A stretch of 64,000 nt of DNA from Daphnia pulex (taxonomy: Eukaryota > Arthropoda > Branchiopoda > Diplostraca > Daphniidae). Positions 1 to 11,600 of this stretch are shown here, piece by piece; position 1 is the stretch's first letter; every line of letters begins with the position of its first letter. The stretch is from contig NC_060019.1 in assembly GCF_021134715.1 (NCBI RefSeq), positions 9,810,001-9,874,000 of the forward strand. The letters run 5' to 3'. The notes under the pieces are model-generated. The model saw only the letters and a program-made list of their open reading frames with translations. It was not told the DNA's origin and made no database searches. Both the position numbers and the translations under genes were made by a program.

Positions 1-1552
1 AACGTGTCTGCCGAGGAGCGGGTTGACGTAGTAAAAATAAACCCAGTTTTTCCAGCTTCGCTCCGACGTCAGGAGGGAGCAGCAGTAGACGAGAGCCGAG
101 CGGTTGGTGGCTAGTTTACGCATTCCCGAAATAGCGGCAATGGAGGTGGCGGCTGGTTGGAGTAGTAGGAGGAGTTGTGCAAGATGAGAGACTAAAGGCA
201 GCGCGGTTCTCTTTCGTTATTCGCTCTAGGCGATACGACTCCTTCTGATAAGCGGAACTCGGGACGGACCCCCCCCACCCAATACCCCACCGACTGATGT
301 AATGTGTTCCGGCCATATACGATCTCTCACTCCCACAACAACTTCACTACTACTACACCTCCTCCGTTCACTCTCTTGTCGTCCAAGTCGCCAGAGTCTG
401 TCACGAGACATTGTACAGAGCTACCGGTAGCTAGAAGAGTCTTGCTGGGCCCCTTGTTTGTGTCCTAAGGATTTCCCGGCTGCTGTTTAGGAGGGCTCCA
501 ATGTGAAGTGTGTGTCGAATAGTGAACCGCCGCCACACAGCGCACTAAAGAGCAAGAGAGGAGGGTGCGAGAGAGTGAAAAACAGTTGAAACCGACCGCA
601 AGCAACAAAAGCAGTTCTACGAGTTTTGGTTCGCCACGCGCCAGCGCACGAGGTCCATCGAGTTTTGTAGTGTTTTATTTTCTATTTTTCCTCCCTTATA
701 TTTAGCCTGGCTCACGAGTTTTTAGGGTTCTTCATTTGTTATTTGTTGTTCTCTCTCTCTCTCTCTTTCTCTCTTAGTTTTCTGAACCTATTCGATTCTC
801 TTTTCCTTTCCATTCACTGCTCCTCCCTCCGCCGCGATGATTCTCCTCCATTCTACCGTTTTCCAACCCTCCTGTATTGTTTATTCGGGGGAAAAAGCCG
901 TCGCTAGTTTGGCTAGAAACCTTTTTATGGCCGTTTTTCTTCTGCGTTTGGGCGTATGTGCCGGACAGCGAGCGACTAGTCCGGACGTTAGTTGTCGAGT
1001 AGCGTGTCCGTCCCACGTTTTCCAGCCGTCGTGATGTGGTACAGTTTGATGCAATCGGAGCAGGTAGTGCCTAGGGAAATGATCCATCTTGTTTGTGTGT
1101 ACCGTATGTGTGTGTGTGTGTGCCCTTTTGAAAGTTGATCGCCGGCCAAGAATGCGGTGCCCACTCTTATGCTGCCTTCATCCGTGTGTCAACTCTTACG
1201 ACTGCCGTCTCTTTTTTGTTCTCGGCTTCCCAGCGCGAGCCTTTCTTTCTTTTTGTTTTGCGGTTCGTGTCAATCGCTCGTGCGGCATTCCTCGAAAAGT
1301 TTCGCTGGCCGATAGGGGCAAGCCGTGAAAATGAAAGGGAGAAGCAAAAGGGTCAAAGCAAAATCTCAAATGGGCTGGTGACGGAAGCCTGTCGATGCAA
1401 AGAGATGGGAAAGCTCGAAAGTTCTTTCCTTTTTCTTCTTCTCACGGGGAAAAAAAGGATAATGATAATAAATAGACCGAGAGTGGGATAGACAATCGAA
1501 GAAGCCTTACCAATGATGTTGATTTTTTTTTCTTCCTAACGTTACATGACAG
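1..1552 (+). other. dystrophin intron or upstream promoter region
   Basis: This stretch lies before the first rod exon I can place at 1553. It is not coding in any frame that joins that exon, apart from the short candidate first exon at 1034-1063. It contains CT-rich runs (around 752-775), GC-rich sequence and a GT run near 1106-1122, and it reads like promoter or 5' untranslated sequence rather than a plain intron. Whether it is an internal promoter region or an intron of the long isoform cannot be decided from sequence alone. The acceptor of exon 1553 is ACATGACAG. Confidence 0.45.
1034..1063 (+). other. candidate alternative first coding exon of dystrophin, 10 codons
   Basis: ATG at 1034 opens a ten-codon reading frame, MWYSLMQSEQ, that ends at a CAG|GTAGTG donor. 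It finishes in phase 0, which is what the next acceptor at 1553 needs; the join would read SEQ-VRRQRQ. An in-frame TAG at 989 rules out a longer coding exon on this side. A TTTTCCAG at 1018-1025 could equally be an acceptor, which would make this a short internal exon of a longer transcript. If it is a first exon, the isoform would have 1,649 residues (about 186 kDa), close in size to the internal-promoter isoforms known from Drosophila. The evidence is the phase match only. Confidence 0.35.
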
Positions 1553-4500
1553 GTGCGGCGCCAACGTCAGGTGGAGCAAGAGCTGACCCTAAAGGACTGC
1601 CAAAAGAAGACGGAACAGCTGCAGCTCTGGTTGGCCAATATCGCCCAAACGTTGGATCACGTGACGCGCATCAACGATCAATCCCAAATAGAGGTAAAAA
1701 TCTCAGCCGATTTAGAATTTAAATAAGTGAAACGGCCATCATATGCTATCGATTTCCCTCCCCCCGGCCGTATGGATCCTTTCCTGCTAAATGGATACAA
1801 TAGCCGAAACAATGCGCCTCGTATTTCTGGCAGTATCGTGAATCGAAAGATAGCGTGACTGTATCAGTTTATTCCCAGTTCTGACCATCGGATATGTGTG
1901 CGGTGTCGGTTGGAACCCGACCAGCTAAGCAGGAAACCATTGGCTGGCGGCGTTTTTGTTGATCCCTCATTCTGGTGCTACATGATTTGTTAAAATTTGG
2001 TTTCTTTTCCCGTTTGGCTCTCAGTCGTTGGAAGAGGAGCTCAACCGACGGCAGAGCGACATTCGCCAGCTGACCGAAGCGGCCGGCAAGTTGAAGGAGC
2101 AGCAAGTGCTCGAGTACCAGGCATTGATCAGTTCGTTGACGATACGCTGGCAGGATCTACAACGGCAATTTGTCGACTTCCAGACAAAGGAATCGTCGGC
2201 GCTCGCTGCCGATCTATCCGACGACATGGGCGGACCAGATTTCGTGACTCGTGTCAACAAACTCCGCGAAGCTATTGCTTCCGTCTCGCGCCAGATGCAC
2301 AGTCCACCTCTCAATTTGAAGCACTACGAGCAGCTTAGCGGCCAAGAAGACTCCATCAAGGTATGTATACCGATCCTTGAAAGGCCTCGATTCCACGTAC
2401 TTCTTTTGACATTTTCCCTCTTTTGATCTTTTTTTAAAGGTCGTCAAGACTGCGCTCTACACGCTCAAGGGCGATGTCGATACTTATAATCGCGAGAAAG
2501 ACGATGCCGTCGAAGCCGCTGAGGCCCAACAGCAAAAGGAACAGATCCAGCGCGTCCTTGACAAGTTGAGAGAAGAATGGACCTTATTGAACCGGACCTT
2601 CGTCGAGAAGCAAGCGTAAGAAAAAAACGGAGATATTATTTTCCTTTTTCAATTCCGAATTCTAATTGGATTTTGTTCTTGCATTTCCAGTCGAGTGCAT
2701 CAATCGCAGACCACATGGCGGACACTTCACGCCGACATGAAGGATTTCGAGGATTGGCTAACCGCAGCCGAATCGTCGCTGGTCAACCTGCAGAGCGAAA
2801 TCCACAATCGGGCTGAAAGGAAGGACAAACTGAAAGAGCTCGAGTCGCAAGTGACCGCCCGTCATAAGTAATTTCCGTAGCCCAGTGCAGTTGTTGCTGT
2901 TATTGTTTTTGTTCCTGTCTAAAGTTCAGAAGATGATGATCTGTATTAACAATTTCCTGTTTCAAATAGGGTGATGAGCAACATAACGTCGACATGCCGC
3001 GAGGTGGCCGCCGAATGCAGCACGGCTGATGCCGTCCTACTGCGGGAGAAACAGGATATGCTGGGAAAAAGGTGGAGGTCACTTCTCTCCGGATTGGCCG
3101 CCGTTCGTCAGCGGTGCGTTTGTTTCTTTTATGACTTTTTATCGATCTGATATATATAAACGGGACGACAGCGGGGGCCATCATCCCCCCTGTAAACTGC
3201 CAGTCACGTTTTTTTATTGTCCTGTCTGACGCTAAACCAGACCAAAGGAGGAGACGTACATTTTTAATGGCGGCGGATGTATATAATGAAATATGAATTG
3301 CGATTCCATGTCCACAGGTTGACTTCGCTGGATGGTAGCCCCTTACCGGTTGCCAAATTGACTCCATTAGTCATGTCACCACCAAAGAAAGGTAATACGT
3401 TGAACAATTGTGACTTGATTGCTCTTGCAGAATTGCTCACCGATCGGATTACAAATGACAGATGAATCCAACGGTTCGGAATCGGATCTGACTGTCCACA
3501 GCGCAAAAGAGACGCCACCGACGACTCCCAGCACCATTGTCGCCAGTCTGGACAAATCAATCCTGCAGGTTTGTCCCCTCTCTTTTTTTTCTGTCTGCCT
3601 GTCATTCTCCGTTATCATTTTTGTTGTCTAACGCACTTTCTTGCATCCTTAGATCCGAGATTGGCTTACGGTTTTGGAAACGATGCTGAAACAGCAAGTG
3701 GCCATCGTTGGCGATAGCGACGACGTCCTTATGCTCCTGGAGAAACAAAAGGTCCGTTTCTCTTATTCTTTTTTTCTCCCCCTAGTGTTCCTTGTGTTTT
3801 GTTGCACACACGCCGTAAAGACTCGTCTCTAGAGGGATGGCCGGAAAAAAAGGAGCTCCGCTTGGCTCGTCTCGTCCATTAGATTTCCTTGATTGACGTA
3901 GGCTCAATCAAGTCTCAAGTGCTAACGTACGAGAACAGCAGGGCCGGCACCATCAAGAGCGGTGTCGAGATTGATTCGCCGACGAAAATCTGCCGCGTGT
4001 AATAAGAATTTTCATCGAGTGGCTGGGTCGGGGGGAGAGATCCTGACTGCAGCCAATTCACATTTCCAAATCGATTGCTCCCCTTCAATATTTTTAAAAA
4101 TCATCCCCAAAGAATACTGGCAAGTTGATTTCGCCTTAAGTTTTGATAGTATGTGACGCCCCCCCCCCCCCCCTATCCCAAAATAAATATAGGAAGTGAC
4201 GGAGAAAAGTCGATGTTAACAAGTTTTTCCGGAACTGAGACATCGTTTACGATCCTGATCGGGAAAGGAGACAGGGGATGAAGAAAATAGAAAACTTTTC
4301 TTTCCTCGCCTTTTCTTCCGTCGTCTTCCCAATATTTTCACAGTCTTTGGAGATGACTTTTGTGTGCACAAGGATAGGAAAAAGAGGCAAATTCGGAGCA
4401 TGCGTGGAGCGAGCCGAGTCGGGAGTCGGAGTAGATCCATCGATATATACACGGCCGCGTCCTCCCCTATAACAGCCCGCACCGGCCCGAGACCCTAGTC

Positions 4501-5697
4501 TGTTCCCGTATCCTCGTCTTAACGGTTTGTGTCGCTGGGTGGTGAAAGCGGATAAAGCGTGCGTAGACTGTGAATATTTCGGCCAGGGACGGCGCTGTGA
4601 CCGTGCTGGATGCTTTGGTGACGGCTTTGCGTCTTTTGTGTATGTGAAACCGGATTGTTTACTCATTTTGTTTGCGGCACCGTAATTCAACCAAGTGTAC
4701 CAATGTCGGGAATAAGGGGTTCCTGGCAGCCGACAGGGACGATCCAACTGCGGTTCAAAGTGAGTTGTTACGGCAAGAGGAAACTGTTTTGTGTGCCCGG
4801 TTCAATAATGTTACGTTTTTGAAAGTCTTCTCCGTGCAGGGAAAAAGAGAAAAAAACGAACCAAACCATAAAGCTGATGAGATAAAGGTTTTACGTAGCG
4901 TCACTTGCAATCCCGGAAGCCTTTGTAAAAAAAAAAAAGCCGGATCTATTTTTTTGTGGTTGTTTTGTTTTCATTTTCGTCGCTGTCAGATTAAGCTCAA
5001 CACTTAAAAAAGAAAAACTGGTCGAAAAAAGTATCTCGTCACATGAATTCTAGACTAGGGGAGCCTAGAGAATGTCCCTCGTACTTTGATATTGTCTGCA
5101 ATGAAGTTGGAAATCCAGCTCACGTCCGTGCCCAAGTAGACACGAAACATCAAGGGAATAGCTTTGCAGTTGCAGGTTGTTTTTCTGTGCAACGTCAAAT
5201 TGCCTTCATTTTGAAAAGAAAGAAATCCGTTATGGCCAACAACCGTCGCTTTTTATTTATTTATTTATTTTTTTACTCCGCATTGTGTTGGACATTATAC
5301 GGTGTTGTACGTGCCGGTTACCTGAGCACCTGCAATTTTCTTGTCGTCGGGTTCGACGTTGTTGTTGTCGTGCCAGCCAAGAGTGTTGACTCGTTGTCGA
5401 TGGTGGAATGTGACAGAAATAGCGATGCTTCGCTGGAAAAGTAACGAACGAACGGATCGATAAAAAATGCCACCCCATTTTTATAGTCTTGTTTTTTTTT
5501 CTTCTTTCTTTCTTTCACACTCGACTTGGTTGGTGTTCATGGTAATCAATATTTTTCCTTCTTTTTCTTTTTTTTTCCGTAGAATGTCTTACGAGAACTG
5601 GAGCAGAAGAAACCACAATTGGACGAGCTCGTCCAGACGGCCGAAAGTATTAAGGATGGAGCACCGCCCACCGGCGGCAAACAGTTACCGGCACAAG
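1553..5697 (+). other. Dys: dystrophin exon block 1: rod repeats (9 exons)
   Basis: Nine exons encode about 456 residues of heptad-rich helical rod. Characteristic repeat cores include [51 protein letters not shown] and [12 protein letters not shown], with the usual tryptophan in helix A and helix C. A Ser/Thr/Pro-rich linker (exons 3318-3391 and 3462-3568, with SPPKK and [10 protein letters not shown]) breaks the helices and probably is a flexible hinge. Exon 5583-5697 encodes [17 protein letters not shown], a segment well conserved across dystrophins. Most introns here are 70-330 bases; the last is 1.8 kb. Confidence 0.93.
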
Positions 5698-8600
5698 GTA
5701 AACACCATATATTTTTTTTTTCAACCATATAGTCGTCACTCCTTTTGTCGGCGCGTCGCTAAAGGATTTTTTTTTTGTTTGTTCAGCGAGCGTACGCGTG
5801 TTTTGTGCGCTACTCTGAAAAGGGTTTCCAGATTAGGTTGCGCCATTCTAAATTTTTCAAGGGGAAATCAAGTCTCCATCCCTTTTTTTTAGCAAATAGC
5901 CGGCTTCTACGCCTCGAATAATTGCTTTGCTTGATCAATCGAAAAGCCTCTCCCCCCCTTTTATGTATTGGTTGTGCGGGAAAAAGAATGATGTCATTGC
6001 GTGACTGCGCCGGCTCTCTCTGTGTCTCCCCGTTTCTATTTCCACTTTGATTTCTCCCCCCCCCCCCCCAAATTTCAGATGGCCATTCATTGAAAAGGAG
6101 ACTGCGTCTGTGTAGATGTCGATGTCTCTTTGTTATCTCATCGGTCAGCACTCGGTCGAAAGACTAAATCCAGAAGGATTTGTGTCCTTGTTATCTTTTT
6201 TCTTTTTCTTTCCTTCTCTTTGCTGGTTTGCGGCCGTTAGCAACGCCCGAAACGACGCCGGTTGGTCTCGAGAGGTCGTATATAAAAAGAGAAAAAGTCG
6301 CTGCGTGCAAATCGACCACGGGTCATCATCAGACGAGATTGGAAGACTTGCCGCCCAAAGCCGGCCTCAGTAGTCCAGCAGTCTTCTGCGGGAGGATAGC
6401 GCATAAGATGGAAGGTGGGGTGGGGATGGAGCAATCGGATTAGCTTACACACACACACACAGAGAGAGAGAGACGAAAAGAAGGAATCTGATCATTCCTC
6501 TCTTTTTCTTTGCTCCTTTTTTTTATGTTGTCCGGCGTCTTTTCCTCCGCTTTTCTTCTATCCCTGTTTTCATCCATCTTCCCTTTTTCACTGCGGGATC
6601 GAGCATTTCCCCCTCTGGTTTTTTTACTGCGTAGCAAGTAGTGATCGTTCAAGCTGAAATTAGGGGTCGTTATCAAGTCCCGGCTCTCCTCTTATTTCGT
6701 TCTTTTTTCGTTTGCTTCTCTTATCGTTCATCATAAAATCTTCTCCGTCTTGCTTTTCATTTCTTATTCCTCTTCGCCTCGGTTTCATTCTGTAATGGTG
6801 GTCCATCTTATCAAGAACCTCGGAATATGTCAATCCTGCAATCAGTTATTGATTCCCTCGCGTTTCACGTCGGCGTACACGACAACTGTGATGTGAAAGT
6901 GTTGGAAAACAGGGTCCTCAGCTTTGATAATGAAGGCAGGTGGGAAGTCCTTTGACGGGGGAGGATGACGAAGAAGAATAGATTTGAAATCATCGTAATT
7001 GTCTGGGCCGATGAACTTTCCTGGGTATTCTACCAGGATCTGAAAATTGAATTGATATGGAAGGGGGTTGTGTATTCAGGAGACATTCAATCCAACGTTC
7101 TCCGAGCTTTGTATAATTGCCTTTCATTACGATGATCCTCTCTCTCTCGCAGACCTCCTCCCTCCTCTCCTCCTACCCCTTTTATCGCCTTGCGTCTCGT
7201 ACTAGTCGACGATGGAAGGGGTGGGAGTATCGAATGACGTCTCATCTCTCAGATGTTTACCATAATAGTGCCTCGGGGATTATATCGATTGACAAAAGGC
7301 AACAGAAAGAAAAGGAATACAAAAAGGGGAAAAACAAGAAACAGCCGACGTTCCAGTTTATTTGATTCTCAATTTTGACCTACGTATGGCCCAGCTGCTG
7401 GTCCTCCGTCAAAAAAACAGTGCCAGAAGCCAAGCAGTTCTTCCGCTGGATGTAAGAAGAAGAAGAAGAAGAAAAAAGCTGCGGCTGCTCATTCCGTGAC
7501 TTGCTTTTATTGAATGTTGCTCGGCTTTTTCTATCCACCCAATCACTATAGACTTGATGTCAATGCAACCATTGGTTAAAAGAGTCTCGTACTACGCCGG
7601 TCGAGGATATTGCTCGCTTAATATCCATCTAGCACGATGAGATGACATCTACAGAAAAGAGGCAGATGAAAGTGTGTCGCGACTGGCATTGGGATGGGTG
7701 GGTGGGCATTTATTTCACGGATTGATGACAATTCCCGCCACTAGCTTATACCTCGGTATCTCTTGACTCCACCACTCCACACACTCCTCAACCTCATGCA
7801 AAGGACTAGAGGGTCCCATGTCTCCCCAGCTATTGATTCTTGCTGGAGAGGCCTTGGGTGACATTCTCCGCTCTTCCGGCGCACGCACTGAGTTATTAGC
7901 AAAAGTCCCTTTCATCATCCGGCTTCCTCCTCAACCAAGTCGGTTGTTTTTTGTTTTGTTTTACCTTAACCTCGTTTACCCCGGCGGTAATGAACTCTCT
8001 CGCCCACCTTTTACAGTGATGAAAAACAAGACCTCGTCTTGACTTCCTCCATCCATCCATTTCTCGCTCCCTCGATCATTTATGACTTTCATCTCTTTCC
8101 CCATTTTTCTTTTTAATTCTTTTGAGAAATTCATTGTTATTCTTTTTTTTTGCCATTTTATTTAATTTTTTAAAAAATTTTGTTTTTATGATTTGGGTTT
8201 GTGTCATCAAGACATGACGTCACTCCCACCATTACTCTACCACCTGCGAACGTGCTTAAGAGGTAAAAGAAAAAGTACTTGCGACGTAAACACGCACTGT
8301 GGTGCACACTGCAAGTTAACTCTTAGTCCAGATTTCTGTTGAATTTCTTTTGCCCCCCGTTGGCATGGCAACTCATTATTTCCTTGATTCGCCCACATTG
8401 CATGCAATTCCGCACGATTTTATTTGAGTTTATTTTTTTCCCCCCTTTTAACTCGTAGTTTAAACATTTGATGGATTCGTTTGATGGTTTGACGAGTACG
8501 AAAAGCCACGAGTCCCGGATTGTGTGCCTTTTCCCTCTTTTCTTCTACTTGCACTGCGGTAAATAATGAGACACCGTCGCTGCTTGCGAGATAAGGTCGT

Positions 8601-11600
8601 CGTTCCCTACGGTTTCCTTCCAGCTAGGAGGGGCAACGAGCGAAGTTTTTCGCCCCCCAAACATTTTTTTGGTGCATTCGTTTCGGCAACAATCCCGCCA
8701 AGAGCTCCCGAACGTCTTGCTTCCTCTATTCTTTCTCCATATTTACATTCAGATTGACTGTGGGGTACGGAGTTGGATTATCTGACTTTTGTGGAGCCTT
8801 TTCCTTCCCAATCTTCCCCCCGGAATGGAACTCGGGGATTTCTCTTTTTTTTTTTTTTTTTTTTATTCGGGACTAGTATGAAAGATATTTTTCTCCTTTT
8901 TTTCGTTTGAATCGATGACGACAAAGGGACTTGTAGGGCCAAATAGAAGGAAAAAGGAAAAACTACGGTAGACTCTTCGTCGTGGGTTGTTTTTTATTTC
9001 CCCCGTCAGATAATCAAGTTAAAAGGGGGGCGAACGAGACATCCCTTTTTTTTACTGGCTGTGCTGCAGCTGTATACAACCAACGAACATACAAAGGCTC
9101 TTTACTCGAGTCATTACCCAAATTTTCGTGAGCAACAGTCGCCCAACTAGGAAAGGATGGGCCGCTAAAAAGAAAGGGGGTTTTCATTATGGGATTTCGC
9201 ACTCAATCTGCGTCCTTGCTCTTTTGAACGAGCATCTCCATGGAAAGGATAGCGCCTACTTTATAGTGATTTTCTCTTTCTTCGTCATTTTTTGGGTGTA
9301 GAAGATGCGCGAGAGGGGAGAAAGAAATATGACGACGGGCTGGATGGAATCAACCAAGCGACAATTTTCTTTATTTTCTTTTTTTTCCAAGATATTGTTG
9401 TTAACTTGCCGAGTCGTCTAATGTTGCAGAGACACGGAATAGTTTTTCAAGCGCGAGCGTGCGCCGGAACACACACACACAAAAGTATAGAATTTTTGAG
9501 ATGGATACGTATGGGTTTTTTTGGGGGGTTGTCTATTTCCCTTTCAGACGGAAGAGGAATTTATTAGTTAGTCCGTTTTGAATTGCGCTTTCATGTCTTT
9601 TGTAATATTGAATTCCACGTAGACAACGAAACGCAAACACACGCATTGTTGTTTATTTGATTACGTCAAATGTTGTGCCCCGAATTCCCGTCTCTTTTGG
9701 ACGCATGATCGACGACGCATCAACAGGATAAAAGAGAACGGGGAGAGCACATTGTGTATACCTTTTATTACTTACTGCCGCCACCGCTTAGACTCCCGTT
9801 TTTGTGTGTGTGTGTGTGTGTCTCCTCCTTCCTTATCCACAGATCAGGAAGAGAATGGATCATGTGAATGAAAAGAAGAAATAACAAAAGGATCCAGAGG
9901 AAAACCTTTTTTTTTTCCTCCCTCGTATTTTTTTGAAAGAAATAAGAGCATTATCATGTCATTCAAATAACGATGTAAATCTTTTCTTTCCCGTGTGTAC
10001 TCATGTGGGTGTAAAAAGAACGCGAAAAGGAAGGAAGCGCTTTAAAGATATGGAGACGAAAAGAAGAAAAAGATGCAACCAGGAATAACCACCCCGACAC
10101 ACACAAAAAAAAAGAGGGGAGGAACTTTATTTCCTCTGTTGGGTCATCACCGACCGAAGGAAGTCGATTTGGCAGTTGCCTTCTCTCCTTTTTCTTTTTT
10201 TTTGGTACGGTCGTGAATGTGTCCCATTGTGTGCGTGTATCAAGCGGTCGCCGCTCTCTTTTGTCAACCGTAACACACGGCGACACACTCGACTAAATAT
10301 CGACCATCCTCAACCACTTTCTTTTCCCTTCCGCGATGGATGCACACAGGAGATGAATGAATGCAGTTGTTGTTGTTACGCACTGGGACTGCACTGCCGG
10401 CACAGGACGTCTGATGTCCGTTCATCCATCTATCACCAAATGAAGTCCGAGCGTGAGCCAAAGCAATCTCACTCGTCAGCCGTGAATGCGGCGGTTATCA
10501 AAAAAGTTGATTAGAGTTTGATTAAGTGTTGGTCCGGAAGAAAATGTACAAGAAGAAGTAGACGGGTGTGTCCTACAGCGGAATTGACAAAGTTGTGGAG
10601 GCGTATGGGAAAGTTTTTTTCCTTTTCCTTTTCTTCCGCTTTTATTCTCAGTTTCTCTATTCTGGTGGACAATTCCCAGTGCTGGAGAGTCTGTCCGATA
10701 TCTACTAGAGGAAAGAGAAAGACGAGTGTGTGATGGCAAAACAGGAGAGAGAGTATACTAGAGAGAGAGAGAGAGAGAAGACGTATTGATCGGTTTCTTC
10801 CACTCCCCGTGTTACTACAGTAGTACGACGACCACCACTGCAAGTAACCTTCGTCCCTCCCTCAACCCCCTCCCCCCTCGCTCCCGTTTTCCTCTTGTCC
10901 GTTTAGACTCACCCCGCCGGAAACTAATATTATACTACTACTCTCTATCTCTCTCAGACAATTTGGGCGTGTGTTTTTCTACTTTGTTCTTATTCTCCTC
11001 TCGTTTCGGACGAGCCTCCTCAACTGTCCCAGTAGTCGGGAATGAAATATGGAAGGCCACTACTACTACTCCTCCACTAGGAGAAATCAGCCGGCCCGTG
11101 CGTATTCAAGTGGTCATTAGTCGTTGAATGATTTAGATGAAGGCAGCAGTTCGAGTTCCTTGTATAATGCATTATGTCCGGCATGCGTATTTATAACCCG
11201 CTTGTGTATGTGTCTTGTGTGTTTTGGACGGATTCTGACATTCGGCAGGCGGCCCTTTAATCCGTCACTCACTGGAAGCAGAGAAAGAAAACGTGCATTT
11301 ATCGTGTGAGAGCGTGACTGGCTGCGACGTGCATGTCGACGCCATCTGGTGGCGTTACGTGTAACTGCTTTGCGGTCGCCCAGTTTCAAATCGGGAAACG
11401 CGACGAAAATGGATGAAATAATATTAACTCAATTAAAAACAAACATTCGGTTATTTTATCTTTGTTGATTATTATAATATTTGTCTTTTTTCCCACCTTT
11501 GTATGAGCAGTTAGCAAACTACGTGAACATTGGGAGGAAACGGCCAGCGCCGTGACAGCTCGGCGGAATCAACTGGAAGAGTTATTGACGGATTCACATC

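Larger units (their letters stand above)
5698..11510 (+). other. dystrophin intron, 5.8 kb
   Basis: This large intron separates CAA|GGTAAAC from GTATGAGCAG and splits a valine codon in phase 1. It is rich in simple repeats: AC/AG near 6447-6472, TG near 9803-9820, AG at 10761-10778 and a 20-base T run at 8845-8864. A strong TATA-like site lies at 6279-6286. I found no exon that would join the flanking exons in phase, and no credible gene on the - strand. Confidence 0.75.

Noticed and set aside
3392..3430. A 39-base intron in the dystrophin hinge
   Set aside because: It is shorter than the other introns and leads to a stop in the phase fixed by the upstream exons. The 70-base alternative keeps the frame.
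5043..5444. 133-codon frame in the 1.8 kb dystrophin intron
   Set aside because: It joins neither flanking exon in phase and has intron-like T-rich composition.
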